NCBI RefSeq assembly: GCF_009754945.1 | Contig: NZ_WPIN01000015.1 | Span: forward strand, 1-64,000 | Source: Spirosoma arboris | GTDB taxonomy: Bacteria; Bacteroidota; Bacteroidia; Cytophagales; Spirosomataceae | Direction: 5' to 3' | DNA length: 64,000 nucleotides | Shown here: positions 42,422 to 50,900 of the stretch, one piece after another | How positions within the stretch are numbered: position 1 is the first letter of the stretch | How the letters are laid out: each line of letters starts with the position of its first letter | Notes under the pieces: generated by a model | The model's input: the letters and a program-made list of their open reading frames with translations, nothing else | Database searches by the model: none | Told to the model about the DNA's origin: nothing | Program-made: the position numbers and the translations under genes

Positions 42422-42899
42422 CGAGGTAATCGGTGATTGCTTTTTGGAATTCTTCAAACGTTCGGGGTATGGCCACCTCATAGCCGACGGCGCGCAGGTA
42501 GGCGTGAATCGTAAGCTGCTCATCGGAGGGCTTGCTGTGCTTCTGCATCGTTTTCATTTCGATGTACAGGCCCGGTTTACCCTTATGCGGATAGGCCAGA
42601 ACCAGATCGGGAATGCCAGCCACCATGCCTTCTTCCTGAAGCTTGGCCGCCAGCCCAAACGAGCGCAGGGCCGTGTTGGGAACCGCAAACAGGAGTAGAT
42701 TTGGATACTGAATTCGGAACCATTCGACGCAGCGGGCTTGCAGACCATGCTCACTTTTATCGACGTGTTCGGCCCGGTACTGCTCGGCACTCATCGTATC
42801 GGCGTGTTTCTTGGGAGCCACCAGGCGAGTTTTAATTTTAGCCGAGCCACCCGAATTCTCTTTGATGTAGCGCTGGTACTCATCGGAGGTCATACTCAT
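42411..42899 (-). CDS. VRR-NUC family nuclease
   Basis: 162 residues. The C-terminal ~110 residues have the VRR-NUC core: VAGIPDLVLAYPHKGKPGLY, with PD...(E)MK (IEMKT) as the metal site. The N-terminal ~40 residues are basic. VRR-NUC enzymes cleave branched or flap DNA and appear in phage replication modules. Its neighbours (HNH, DnaC-like loader, initiator) support a replication or recombination role. Overlaps the next gene start by 4 bases. Confidence 0.8.
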   Translation of the reverse strand: MSMTSDEYQRYIKENSGGSAKIKTRLVAPKKHADTMSAEQYRAEHVDKSEHGLQARCVEWFRIQYPNLLLFAVPNTALRSFGLAAKLQEEGMVAGIPDLVLAYPHKGKPGLYIEMKTMQKHSKPSDEQLTIHAYLRAVGYEVAIPRTFEEFQKAITDYLDGY

Positions 42900-43810
42900 T
42901 CGCGTCGGTCGGGGGTTTTTGGATCGAACTTGATCAGGTTAAACATTTCGCGCATCCGGCTCCGAATCCGCTTGCCATACAAATCCTCTATTTGCTGGGT
43001 CGTTAGATTGGTCGTTAGGTGAGTTATGCCGGCGTCTTCTGAGCCGATTTCATAGCGACGTTCCAGAATATCGAGCATTAGGTTTCGCTTCTTATTGAAC
43101 AGCACGGCGGGTATAGTCTCGTTACCCAAATCATCGAAAGCCCGTCCACCCTGACCAGCGCGGAAGCGGCCGCCATAGACGTCAGACTTGAGCGTAAATC
43201 GATCATAGATTGATTTACCATGCTGACTGGTTTCAGCCCCTTCGTAAGAATCGACAGCCAGTTTGCAGGGGCTGACCGTAAAGCTTTGGCGCGGATTGTC
43301 GCAGAACAGAAACAGGAGAGCCGTTTTGCCAATGCCGGTTGGCCCAACCATCATAATGCCTTTTTCCAGCGAAAAGCGGCCTTCCCTGAACTGGTCATAG
43401 TACTGTCCCGCTTTTTCAAAATCGGGGTGATTGGTGAAGTACATGCAGAGCAGATCGAACACGGCCTGACTGTACTCATCCAGAATAAATCCTTTGGGCC
43501 CCACGTAGCGAGGATTCAGGTTCTGGGCATCTTTGCGTTTCGATTCTGCCAGAATCCAGCTACCCAAATCAGACGGTGACCAGTTCGCTCCTGGATTCAG
43601 GATGCGTTGCCAGTAGGCGTCATTTTTTTGTCGAATCGCTTTGGCCTGACGACCTGCCTGCAGAACGGCGGCCTGCTCCTCTGGAGTCAGGTCCACTTCC
43701 TCCACTTTTTTAGAGGTCGCCGTAGTCGTCGATACTTTGAGGTTCGGCTGCTCGCTGACGATCGAGGAAATCGGCCGTGGTTCGGTTATTGGTCTTTCTT
43801 GAGGTTCCAT
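42896..43810 (-). CDS. DnaC-like helicase loader ATPase
   Basis: 304 residues. Walker A GPTGIGKT (156-163), Walker B RAFDDLG around 223-229 and the sensor stretch ITHLTTNLTT are visible; a C-terminal arm (RIRSRMREMFNLIKFDP) holds the Arg finger. The N-terminal ~95 residues are charged and may bind the helicase. It overlaps the initiator gene by about 100 bases. Lambda P- and DnaC-like loaders bring the host replicative helicase to the origin, here likely the iteron array inside the neighbouring gene. Confidence 0.82.
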   Translation of the reverse strand: MEPQERPITEPRPISSIVSEQPNLKVSTTTATSKKVEEVDLTPEEQAAVLQAGRQAKAIRQKNDAYWQRILNPGANWSPSDLGSWILAESKRKDAQNLNPRYVGPKGFILDEYSQAVFDLLCMYFTNHPDFEKAGQYYDQFREGRFSLEKGIMMVGPTGIGKTALLFLFCDNPRQSFTVSPCKLAVDSYEGAETSQHGKSIYDRFTLKSDVYGGRFRAGQGGRAFDDLGNETIPAVLFNKKRNLMLDILERRYEIGSEDAGITHLTTNLTTQQIEDLYGKRIRSRMREMFNLIKFDPKTPDRRE

Positions 43811-44621
43811 TGCGTTGTCGCTCTAAGTCTTTGAGATAATTGATATGCCAGTTGGCCAGGCGGGTTTGCAGGGGCCAGTTGCGATCGAGTCGCCATTTTT
43901 CCACGCCATCCGGAGGCTGGGTCCTGGTCCAGTACTTGAGAAAGTCAGCGTACATGACCAGAGGGTATTTGTCAGGATAGTCGGTGTAGTATTCCAGGCA
44001 CTGCTGCCGCAGTTCACCGTCGCCGGCAGTGGGAAATTCGGAGGAGGGGGTAGGGGGAGGAGGTGTTTGCCCGGACGGATTTTCGTCTAAAGGATTTGAG
44101 TTTTCTTCGGGCGCGGATTCGGCCGGAATAAAACTTTCATCTTTTATTTCATCTTTACTTTCCCCTTTACTTTCATTCCTTATATATAGCTCTTTAAAAT
44201 CTTTAAAGAGGCTCTTTAAGATTCTTAAATAGCCTCTTTCAGAATCTTGAATAGCCTCTTTAAAAAACTTAAATAGGCTCTTTAAGATTTTTAAAGAGGG
44301 GGGGCTAAGATGGGATACCCCCTCTTTAAGATTCTTAAATAGGGTATTTAAGATTTTTAAAGAGGGGTACATGATGCGTTTGTTACCTTCGGATTTTCCA
44401 TCCTCAATTACAATCCAACCCTTACTGAACAAGGTGTTCAGGTTCGTGCTAACGGAGGTTTCACTGAGCTTGATTTGATTCGAGATATAGGGATTTTTGG
44501 CACTACATTCACCCGACCGGGAAAGCATGACCACCTGCGCTGCCAATACTTTCTCGGTGAGATTTAAGCCACTTATAGCCAAAATCTCCGCCGGTAGCCA
44601 GATGCCCGTAAATTCATTCAT
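43710..44621 (-). CDS. Replication initiator carrying the origin repeats
   Basis: 303 residues. The N-terminal ~90 residues form a winged-helix domain (NPYISNQIKLSETSVSTNLN, then GWIVIEDGKSEGNKRIMYPS). The middle (LKILNTLFKNLKEG and repeats) is low-complexity because the DNA there is an iteron array whose 22-bp period is not a multiple of three. A Pro-rich linker and a C-terminal domain with LVMYADFLKYWTRT follow. The layout is that of lambda O: an initiator gene that contains its own origin. Its end overlaps the DnaC-like gene by about 100 bases. Confidence 0.78.
   Translation of the reverse strand: MNEFTGIWLPAEILAISGLNLTEKVLAAQVVMLSRSGECSAKNPYISNQIKLSETSVSTNLNTLFSKGWIVIEDGKSEGNKRIMYPSLKILNTLFKNLKEGVSHLSPPSLKILKSLFKFFKEAIQDSERGYLRILKSLFKDFKELYIRNESKGESKDEIKDESFIPAESAPEENSNPLDENPSGQTPPPPTPSSEFPTAGDGELRQQCLEYYTDYPDKYPLVMYADFLKYWTRTQPPDGVEKWRLDRNWPLQTRLANWHINYLKDLERQRNGTSRKTNNRTTADFLDRQRAAEPQSIDDYGDL
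44190..44364. repeat. Iteron array with 22-bp period, probable phage replication origin
   Basis: Units start at 44190, 44212, 44234, 44256, 44278, then after one degenerate step (44300) at 44322 and 44344, exactly 22 bases apart. Each is a variant of CTCTTTAAGATTCTTAAAT followed by AG; several are themselves near-palindromic. They lie inside the initiator gene, AT-rich and phased on the DNA helix (two turns). Initiator binding and unwinding at this site is the expected role. Confidence 0.82.
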
Positions 44622-44627
44622 ACGATT

Positions 44628-44744
44628 TCAGTAAAACAGTACTTTGAGTTGTGGCCAGATTGGGCCAACGGCAATAGCCAGTATGCCGAGCGCAAACACG
44701 GCGAAGACGGGCCATAGAACGGGTTGGAAACGCTTAGTTAACAT
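44628..44744 (-). CDS. Small membrane protein (38 aa)
   Basis: ATG at 44744 opens MLTKRFQPVLWPVFAVFALG and one membrane stretch (AVFALGILAIAVGPIW) before TGA at 44628. It overlaps the gene upstream by 11 bases and ends 6 bases before the initiator start, so it looks like part of the operon. Confidence 0.5.
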   Translation of the reverse strand: MLTKRFQPVLWPVFAVFALGILAIAVGPIWPQLKVLFY

Positions 44745-44856
44745 GACCAAAGAGTTGGGAATGAATGGCCAGAATCCAGCTCATGGCATACAGGATCAGG
44801 CTGGTAAAGCCGATGATTAGCGCCCATTCCAGCCGCGAAAACGTAGGTCGATTCAT
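44734..44856 (-). CDS. Small membrane protein (40 aa)
   Basis: ATG at 44856 gives a 40-residue product with one membrane helix (ALIIGFTSLILYAMSWILAI). It starts 2 bases after the stop of the upstream gene and overlaps the next small ORF by 11 bases. Two such tiny membrane genes in a row are typical of phage host-takeover or exclusion loci, but no function is known. Confidence 0.5.
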   Translation of the reverse strand: MNRPTFSRLEWALIIGFTSLILYAMSWILAIHSQLFGHVN

Positions 44857-44858
44857 GG

Positions 44859-45374
44859 CTAGTTATCCGTCAAGAAAGGGTCATCCAGTCTGCTAAGTGG
44901 CAATTCGAAATAGTAGCCGTGATCTAGCCGGTTCGTATCTTCCACTAGTGCCTGCACGGCCCTCAGCAGGTTCGCGTATTTACCCGTATGCAGATTCTCG
45001 ACAGTGAGGTAATCATACGGATCATCCGATTCTGGGCGGAATGTATTCTGGGCGATCTGATGGGGGAAGTAACCGCAGGCCATTAGCAAGGCCCGCGATA
45101 GATAGAAAAGCAACTGAATTCGCTCAATAGGCGAGTAGTGTTGCTGATGGAGCAGGTCATCGTAAAAACGATTCGCTAGTTGCGAGGTAACGTCGATAAG
45201 TCTGAACGAGTCGGCTTTTCGATAAAACTCTTCACGAACAATCCGAAAGCCGGTTAGCCAGGTGACAAAATGCGGCTTTATTGCTTCGGGATTCCCTAGT
45301 AATTCTTCATCGAGTAATTCGGCACTGAGCCAGTGCGCTGTCTCACGGACAACGGGATGAATTGGAGCGTCCAT
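44859..45374 (-). CDS. Hypothetical early phage protein
   Basis: 171 residues, largely helical (ANRFYDDLLHQQHYSPIERI, then LLRAVQALVEDTNRLDHG). No family recognised. Lies one base from the upstream membrane gene. Confidence 0.55.
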   Translation of the reverse strand: MDAPIHPVVRETAHWLSAELLDEELLGNPEAIKPHFVTWLTGFRIVREEFYRKADSFRLIDVTSQLANRFYDDLLHQQHYSPIERIQLLFYLSRALLMACGYFPHQIAQNTFRPESDDPYDYLTVENLHTGKYANLLRAVQALVEDTNRLDHGYYFELPLSRLDDPFLTDN

Positions 45375-45375
45375 G

Positions 45376-45621
45376 TTAGTACGAATGATTGATTAAGCGG
45401 TAAGCCAGAAAGCCAATTACCCAGATGATGACCATAATGATCAGTTCCTTCCAGGTGGGACCATGTCGTCGTGCCCACTTCCAGCGGGCAGTTAGCCAGG
45501 CGCGAAACCCGGCATCCGTTCGGAAAAACTGAATCGTTCGCGGACCGAAGAGGAGCACAATAACTAGGGACCCCAGGATCAACCCGACCAGAAGTGCCCG
45601 ACACGTGTTGCAGGTGTTCAT
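45376..45621 (-). CDS. Small membrane protein (early)
   Basis: 81 residues: an N-terminal Cys-containing stretch (MNTCNTCRALLVGLILGSLV) as membrane segment, then a second (LIIMVIIWVIGFLAYRLI) at the end, and a basic loop (RAWLTARWKWARRHG) between. Could be a membrane-bound exclusion or holin-type protein. Lies 1 base from the downstream gene. Confidence 0.6.
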   Translation of the reverse strand: MNTCNTCRALLVGLILGSLVIVLLFGPRTIQFFRTDAGFRAWLTARWKWARRHGPTWKELIIMVIIWVIGFLAYRLINHSY

Positions 45622-45627
45622 GAAAGT

Positions 45628-45981
45628 TCAGGCAAAGCGGTTTTGTGGAATGTCCCGGATTTCTTTGGCAATCGCCTGGGCAATCTGATCGAGCGTCATT
45701 TCGGGGTGTACCGGCACGTAAATCCTTTCCTTATAGGACTCGGTTTCGGCAACCGCTGTGCCCTCGTCATTTTCCCAGTTGCCCGTATAGACCTCCGTAA
45801 CGATGTTATACTCCAGACACCGCACCGAGCCATGAGCGTAGTTATCATCGTTGAATTCGAAGCTGGTACAATGACCACCGCCGTACTTGCCGATGAGGTG
45901 ATCCAGCTCGAAGGTGTCATCGCTGGTGTCGATGTCGGCAAGCGTTAATTCAGCCTGATTAATCATGAGTGCACTTTTCAT
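45628..45981 (-). CDS. Hypothetical first gene of the main early operon
   Basis: 117 residues (AELTLADIDTSDDTFELDHL, then KERIYVPVHPEMTLDQIAQA). Acidic. No family recognised. It is the first gene after the terminator and the operator-like region at 46015-46085, so its promoter lies there. Confidence 0.6.
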   Translation of the reverse strand: MKSALMINQAELTLADIDTSDDTFELDHLIGKYGGGHCTSFEFNDDNYAHGSVRCLEYNIVTEVYTGNWENDEGTAVAETESYKERIYVPVHPEMTLDQIAQAIAKEIRDIPQNRFA

Positions 45982-46014
45982 ATCTTTGACCTTATCTTTT
46001 AGATGATGATGTAA

Positions 46015-46085
46015 AGTAAGGATTTGTAAGGTAAAAAAACAACAAAAAGAACAAAAAAATAATTTGTCTTTTGTTGTATTACAGC
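46015..46085. promoter_or_regulatory. Operator-like region before the main early operon
   Basis: A TTTGTAA (46023-46029) matches the pair in the repressor region at 46790 and 46800. Around it, ACAACAAAAAG and CTTTTGTTGT form an inverted repeat; TTTTGTTGTA also recurs in the repressor region as its complement (TACAACAAAA). Probable repressor binding site. Confidence 0.5.
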
Positions 46086-46102
46086 CCGGCTTTACATCTA
46101 GG

Positions 46103-46136
46103 AAACCGGATCTGGCGTTTGCTGGTCCGGTTTTTT
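46103..46136. terminator. Terminator between the two early units
   Basis: AAACCGGA (46103-46110) pairs with TCCGGTTT (46126-46133) followed by T. It would stop transcripts from the small HTH genes leftward of the repressor, making the main early operon depend on its own promoter or on antitermination. Confidence 0.75.
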
Positions 46137-46152
46137 CTTGTTCGATAAGGTA

Positions 46153-46464
46153 TCAGCAATGTAAACAGGCGCTCATCAGGCGATAATTAATCTCGACATC
46201 GTCAACTTTTTTTCCCAGTAGATAAGACCTTACGGATGAAATATTGCACAGGGGCTTACTGCCCTCCCGGCGGTTGATGAGTTTTTTAGCCTCAATTAAC
46301 CGGGTGACTGTGCGCTGGGAACAGCGAATGGCTTTTGCTACCTGCGGCACGGTTAACCACTGTAAATCGGTCACGACAGTTCGCAGGTATTCATTTTCAC
46401 GCTCCAGTATTTCCAGTCGCTTTACTACTGCTGCAAACTCTTCGTTTGTAGGTACTTGCATCAT
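46153..46464 (-). CDS. HTH excisionase-like protein
   Basis: 103 residues. A coiled-coil N-terminus (VVKRLEILERENEYLRTVVT) precedes a MerR/excisionase-type helix-turn-helix (LTVPQVAKAIRCSQRTVTRL, then IEAKKLINRREGSKP). Such small proteins bend DNA for excision or regulate early genes. Its position between integrase and early operon favours an excisionase (inference). Overlaps the next gene by 4 bases. Confidence 0.65.
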   Translation of the reverse strand: MMQVPTNEEFAAVVKRLEILERENEYLRTVVTDLQWLTVPQVAKAIRCSQRTVTRLIEAKKLINRREGSKPLCNISSVRSYLLGKKVDDVEINYRLMSACLHC

Positions 46465-46739
46465 ACGTGCACATCAGCTAATATTTTACGGCTTCGATCA
46501 ACGCTCAACTTATCGGCAACGTCAACACTTTCCTGATGAGCCTTGAGGCTCTCATCTACCAGCGATTCCAGGCGTTCACCACCCCGATCCCGACGGCAAT
46601 AATTGTGGATACTCTCGTGAGACAGGAAGCCATAGGTCGCCAGCTTTCGGGCTCCTATTTTTTTTATAATAGCCACCTTCTTCGCGAATTCCTCCTCATC
46701 CTTCTGAGTACCAGTCAGGGGCTCCTTGTTTCGTCCCAT
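46461..46739 (-). CDS. First leftward gene opposite the repressor
   Basis: 92 residues, basic and helical (GRNKEPLTGTQKDEEEFAKK, then LATYGFLSHESIHNYCRRDR). It faces the repressor across a 127-base region, the place of a Cro-like gene. No HTH is obvious, so its role as a regulator is only suggested by position. Confidence 0.55.
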   Translation of the reverse strand: MGRNKEPLTGTQKDEEEFAKKVAIIKKIGARKLATYGFLSHESIHNYCRRDRGGERLESLVDESLKAHQESVDVADKLSVDRSRKILADVHV

Positions 46740-46866
46740 AGTTTTGTTATTTTCGTTGTTATTAGACCTTACAGACGACGAATCAGCCGTTTGTAATAAT
46801 TTGTAACAAACCTAATTATAGTAAGGCTTATTTACAACAAAAAACACAAAAATATAAGCCTGACTC
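46740..46866. promoter_or_regulatory. Divergent repressor/early promoter region with repeats
   Basis: Direct repeats TTTGTAA at 46790-46796 and 46800-46806 (10 bases apart). AGGCTTAT (46824-46831) and ATAAGCCT (46854-46861) form an inverted repeat around TACAACAAAA. Two divergent genes start at its ends, so the immunity operators are most likely here. Confidence 0.6.
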
Positions 46867-47922
46867 ATGAAAACGCCCGATCCCTATACTAAACTCATGG
46901 CTAGAATTCCGCGACCCGACGATCAGGATGGTATTCGCAAACGAATAAAGGATCTAATCTTTGAACGGTTTAATGACCGACAGGGAGAGCTAGCCCAAAA
47001 GGCAGAGCTTCAGCCGGCGGCTATTTCCAATATTCTTAGCGGTAAAGCGCAAGCATCAGTTAAGCAATTGCGGGCCATTGAAACGGCCAGCCGTGCTCGG
47101 TTCGAATGGCTGGCCACAGGCGAGGAGCCAATGTTACATCCTATGGACTGGCGGCCATTACAGATTGAGCCAACGAAAGAGGGTGACCATCTACGCAACT
47201 TCATTGAACGGCATAAAGCCGTATTTTCCCAGAAGCAGCTAGCCGACGAACTGGATATCGCCAAAGGGTCGATTACTGATTACTTTACCTCAGCCAGCCT
47301 TAAGGCGCAGACCCGCCTTGCAATCATGAAGGCGCTTCGCAAATTATTGGATGATCAAGACCTGACCGAAGATGAAGTCTTTGGATCTGGTGAATCGGAA
47401 ACGGAATGGACGCAACCCATTCGCCACATTGGTAATTTTTCGGCTGAACCAATTATCCATTTACCGTTCGTGCCTGTTGGCGCACGAGCGGGTATACCCA
47501 CACCAAAATTCTGGGAACAGCCCATGGAAACAGTACGCATTATGCGGGCAATACTGGCCGATTACGAGCCAGACCCGCGACGTCCCCAAAAGGACTGGTG
47601 GCTTATCGAGGTCGACGGCGATAGCATGGAACCTCAAATACGATCGCGGGCCAGAGCACTCGGTTACTACGTGGGTAACCGAATTTCGAAGACTGTTTGG
47701 GAGGTTGATCTTGAAAAACTCTACCGACTCAAACCGGGTGTCTGGGCCATCCAGTACGATGATGATTTTGTCATTAAACGGGTTATGGAAAACACCCTTT
47801 TTCGCGATAAGCAGGTAGTGCTGCATTCCGATTCACCACCACCGGGACCGTTTACGATCAACATCGATTCGATTCGGCATGTCTGGTTTATCGAATCAAC
47901 CGTCAATAATCCTGTTCGTTAA
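46867..47922 (+). CDS. CI-type repressor with two HTH regions and S24 peptidase domain
   Basis: 351 residues. N-terminal HTH (ELAQKAELQPAAISNILSGK), then a second HTH-like domain (SQKQLADELDIAKGSITDYF) which ends EDEVFGSGE and matches the tandem HTH proteins at 2732-4179. The C-terminal half is an S24 (LexA/CI) peptidase: Ala208-Gly209 in GARAGIP as cleavage site, Ser253 in DGDSMEP and Lys304 in VIKRV. RecA-activated self-cleavage releases the prophage. It is 2 bases ahead of the integrase, so both come from one promoter. Two HTH units in one repressor are unusual. Confidence 0.88.
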   Translation: MKTPDPYTKLMARIPRPDDQDGIRKRIKDLIFERFNDRQGELAQKAELQPAAISNILSGKAQASVKQLRAIETASRARFEWLATGEEPMLHPMDWRPLQIEPTKEGDHLRNFIERHKAVFSQKQLADELDIAKGSITDYFTSASLKAQTRLAIMKALRKLLDDQDLTEDEVFGSGESETEWTQPIRHIGNFSAEPIIHLPFVPVGARAGIPTPKFWEQPMETVRIMRAILADYEPDPRRPQKDWWLIEVDGDSMEPQIRSRARALGYYVGNRISKTVWEVDLEKLYRLKPGVWAIQYDDDFVIKRVMENTLFRDKQVVLHSDSPPPGPFTINIDSIRHVWFIESTVNNPVR

Positions 47923-47924
47923 GC

Positions 47925-49304
47925 ATGGGACGTGTTACGCTGGCTGTTCGATTAAAGCCCGAAGCAAATCGGGAGGGGGAGCACGTCGTCAGAATTAGAA
48001 TTACGAAAGATCGGCTAGTCGTAAACTGGTCGCTTAATATTGCTGTGCCCGAAAAACATTTTAATCTGGCCGGCAACAGTCAACAGGAGAACTGGATTCG
48101 GCGAGCGAATCACAGTCATGGTAATTTCAATAAACGCATTCTGGTCGCCTACGAGCAAGCCCGGGAAGCCGTTGCATTTTTTGAAAAGCGGGCCAGTGCC
48201 TATACCGCGAACGATGTTCGGGATTATCTTGAGCGGGGTGGCCTCCCTGATACCGTGTTATCCTATTTTTCACTTCACCTTCAGCAGCGTGTTGTGGCCG
48301 CAGGGGATGATCTGAGTAAGATTCAGACCACTGGGGGCTATAAGGATACATTGAAAGTCTTGCGGTGGTACCTTCGGGAAACCAATCAACTTCCTGACAG
48401 TATTCCCGATGAGGTTGTCGATAAGCGTTTTTGGTTGCTGAGCAATTTTGCTAAAAAAGATATACTTGATTTAAAGGATTGGCTCAGTAATAACTACGGC
48501 GAAAACACAGTTAGCACCCATCTTTCCAAACTGCGTCATGTGCTCTTCCTGGCCGCGGACGCAGGCCTGATATCCTACGAAAAATTCCCCATGCGGGGCG
48601 TCAGTATCAGCTTCAAGCGAAAAAAAGTGGATCGGCTTCGGGAAGATGATATTGAACAACTGGCAACCGCCAGGGCCGATAAAAAAAACCGGGGAGGAGG
48701 AGCGCATTTTGTTACGAATCCCGTCCACGCCCGCTCGCTCGCCATGATGATGTACCTAGCCCATGGAGCCCGGTTGAGTGACGCTGTTAGCTGGCGAATG
48801 AAAGATTACGTGATCGAGGGGCAGGAGCATCGATTGCGGTACCAAACCGGCAAAAATAAGCGAACGCTCAGCGTTCTGCTGGATCAGGAGGCTATTGATC
48901 TGCTGGCTCCATACCGCATCAAATCGGACGGTTCATTGAAGCAGTCTCAGGATTTTTTGTTCCCTTATCTGCCAGCGAATTGGGATAAACTATCGGCTGA
49001 GGATAAACACATCGAACTGCGAAAAGCCAAAGGGCGGGCTCGTCACCAGATAACACAACTTGGTTTGCGTATAGGCCTGGATAAGCACCTAACACCACAC
49101 GTCATGAGACACTCCTTTGCGGATATGATGCGCAAAGCTGGCGTACCTTTAGAGACTCGCCAGGAGGCACTGGGCCACTCGGACATTAAAACGACGCGCA
49201 ATTATGAGGATCAATTTGATCAGGAAGCAGTCGATAAAGTCAGCATGTTATACCAGAATCGACGCAATAAGAAGGAGGAAAACACTGGGAAAACAGAACT
49301 GTAA
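47925..49304 (+). CDS. int: Tyrosine-family phage integrase
   Basis: 459 residues. N-terminal DNA-binding arm and SAM-like core-binding domain (LKVLRWYLRETNQLPDSIPD region), then the catalytic domain with Arg283 (HGARLSD), Lys near 308 (TGKNK), His392-x-x-Arg395 (HVMRHSF), His418 (LGHSD) and Tyr427 (RNYED). All active-site residues are present. It integrates and excises the prophage. It follows the repressor by 2 bases and is the last phage gene before host sequence, so one attachment site should lie close downstream. Confidence 0.93.
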   Translation: MGRVTLAVRLKPEANREGEHVVRIRITKDRLVVNWSLNIAVPEKHFNLAGNSQQENWIRRANHSHGNFNKRILVAYEQAREAVAFFEKRASAYTANDVRDYLERGGLPDTVLSYFSLHLQQRVVAAGDDLSKIQTTGGYKDTLKVLRWYLRETNQLPDSIPDEVVDKRFWLLSNFAKKDILDLKDWLSNNYGENTVSTHLSKLRHVLFLAADAGLISYEKFPMRGVSISFKRKKVDRLREDDIEQLATARADKKNRGGGAHFVTNPVHARSLAMMMYLAHGARLSDAVSWRMKDYVIEGQEHRLRYQTGKNKRTLSVLLDQEAIDLLAPYRIKSDGSLKQSQDFLFPYLPANWDKLSAEDKHIELRKAKGRARHQITQLGLRIGLDKHLTPHVMRHSFADMMRKAGVPLETRQEALGHSDIKTTRNYEDQFDQEAVDKVSMLYQNRRNKKEENTGKTEL

Positions 49305-49407
49305 ATATTGTCCCAGGAAATTTGGACACTTTGTACTAATAAAGGGTCTATATAGTTAAGTTGTCAAAAAGTAGTACCTAAAGTTTGACATTCTATACCT
49401 TTCGGCT
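49305..49407. other. Probable right prophage boundary
   Basis: 103 bases between the integrase stop and the first host gene. No tRNA or repeat is seen here; the core att sequence cannot be fixed because the other end of the prophage is outside the window. Confidence 0.5.
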
Positions 49408-50619
49408 ATGAAAACAGTTCTTCTTTTCTTATTGCTTTGCCCTTTCGTTTTACGGGCGCAGCTGTTCAAAATTTCTCCAGAAGATACCCACCGTAAACAC
49501 TCGTACATAATCATGCGCGATGGCTCTGTAGTGCGGGGCCAGGTTCTTCGCCAGGATACGACAGTCATTTCGATTCGGAAAGGAAACGGAGATATGACCT
49601 TTGTTGAGGCTGATCAGATTCTACGGATTTCATCGAAACGCCCTGACGATGTGATACGGACAGAGAGTTATGGGGAAACACCTACACTATATACCGTTTT
49701 TGTTTTCAAGGACGGAACTCAGGTGCAGGGAGAGTATGTACGGCGTGACAATACTATGATTACTGTCCGAAAACGAAATGGCCAACTAACGTACTTTGAA
49801 CCCGAATTACTCGCCAGAGTAGACACAATTAGGGGCGGGGTAACCTCAGCCGATGGAATTGCTGCCGATGATCGCGTATTTTCAAATCGATTTTCTCCCT
49901 GGTTGTTGACTGGACAAACAGCCTTTGCTCCCGAAAAGGGACTATTCTATTATCGCAATACGTTAGCGCTGCTGAATGAATTTAATTATGGCATTACGCG
50001 AAACTGGAGCGTAGGAGCTAGTTTAGTTACACCAATTCCGTATTTAGCTCTAACTGACTTTTACGCATTTGATGGGTTTTTGCCCAATAATTCATACCTG
50101 TATACAAAGCTGAGCGTACCCTTGGGCAATCGGTTCAGGCTGGCTTTACAGGTGGCCTATCAGGATAAGTTGATCTTAAACAATGCCAGTCGGGGCGCTC
50201 TGACTTATCAGGCATTGACCGCTATTGGTACCAGCCAGCGAAACGTCACGCTGGGGTTTGGCCTGACTGATCGGGGAAAACAACGTTATTACCAATATAT
50301 GTCGTCATCATCAACACCAATATCAGTTGATATACCTATTCCTAATCAGTTATTTCTGACAATGGGCATCATGCAAAAGGTATCACCACTATTAACGCTC
50401 ATCAGTGATAATCGGATTAATCTGGGGCCGCGTCGATCTTTCTATTATGACAATCTGGAGCGGGCTTCGATGTCGTTTGCGTTCCGGTTTGATCGTCGCC
50501 GTCATGCGTTCGACCTAGGCGTATATAGCCTGGTGTATAGAAATAATGGTCTATGGGATGGGCGTCAGGTACGAATTTTAGGATACCTGGGCTACAACCT
50601 GGTCATTGGTAAACCGTAA
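49408..50619 (+). CDS. Secreted or outer-membrane protein of unknown function (host)
   Basis: 403 residues. Signal peptide (VLLFLLLCPFVLRAQLF) and two similar N-terminal modules (SYIIMRDGSVVRGQVLRQDT and VFVFKDGTQVQGEYVRRDNT), each about 65 residues. The last ~220 residues look like a beta-barrel (FNYGITRNWSVGASLVTPIP, ending GYLGYNLVIGKP). A host envelope protein. No pathway known. Confidence 0.65.
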   Translation: MKTVLLFLLLCPFVLRAQLFKISPEDTHRKHSYIIMRDGSVVRGQVLRQDTTVISIRKGNGDMTFVEADQILRISSKRPDDVIRTESYGETPTLYTVFVFKDGTQVQGEYVRRDNTMITVRKRNGQLTYFEPELLARVDTIRGGVTSADGIAADDRVFSNRFSPWLLTGQTAFAPEKGLFYYRNTLALLNEFNYGITRNWSVGASLVTPIPYLALTDFYAFDGFLPNNSYLYTKLSVPLGNRFRLALQVAYQDKLILNNASRGALTYQALTAIGTSQRNVTLGFGLTDRGKQRYYQYMSSSSTPISVDIPIPNQLFLTMGIMQKVSPLLTLISDNRINLGPRRSFYYDNLERASMSFAFRFDRRRHAFDLGVYSLVYRNNGLWDGRQVRILGYLGYNLVIGKP

Positions 50620-50774
50620 GATTCACTAGATGCCATGGCACGGTTTCTGATTAGGGAATAGTAAACGGTTCAACGGCTTTAGACACTCACTTAGATTACC
50701 ATTCGTGTGATAATCGAAGTCGATACATCAATTTCCGCTAATTTCGCCGTTATTGTGAGACAACCTATTCCTAC

Positions 50775-50900
50775 ATGCCTGAGACCCCTACCGATTTACC
50801 CCCATTCGTTCGTTCGTGGCCGCAACTATATGCTATCGTTATTGGTAGTTTAGTTGCTGAAATTGGCCTGTTTTACGTGTTAATGCGCTGGTTATCATGA
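50775..50900 (+). CDS. Small membrane protein before the symporter (41 aa)
   Basis: ATG at 50775 opens MPETPTDLPPFVRSWPQLYA and one membrane helix (IVIGSLVAEIGLFYVLMRWL) to TGA at 50900. The stop overlaps the symporter start as ATGA, so translation is linked. Probably a small partner subunit or leader of the transporter; no family recognised. Confidence 0.65.
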   Translation: MPETPTDLPPFVRSWPQLYAIVIGSLVAEIGLFYVLMRWLS

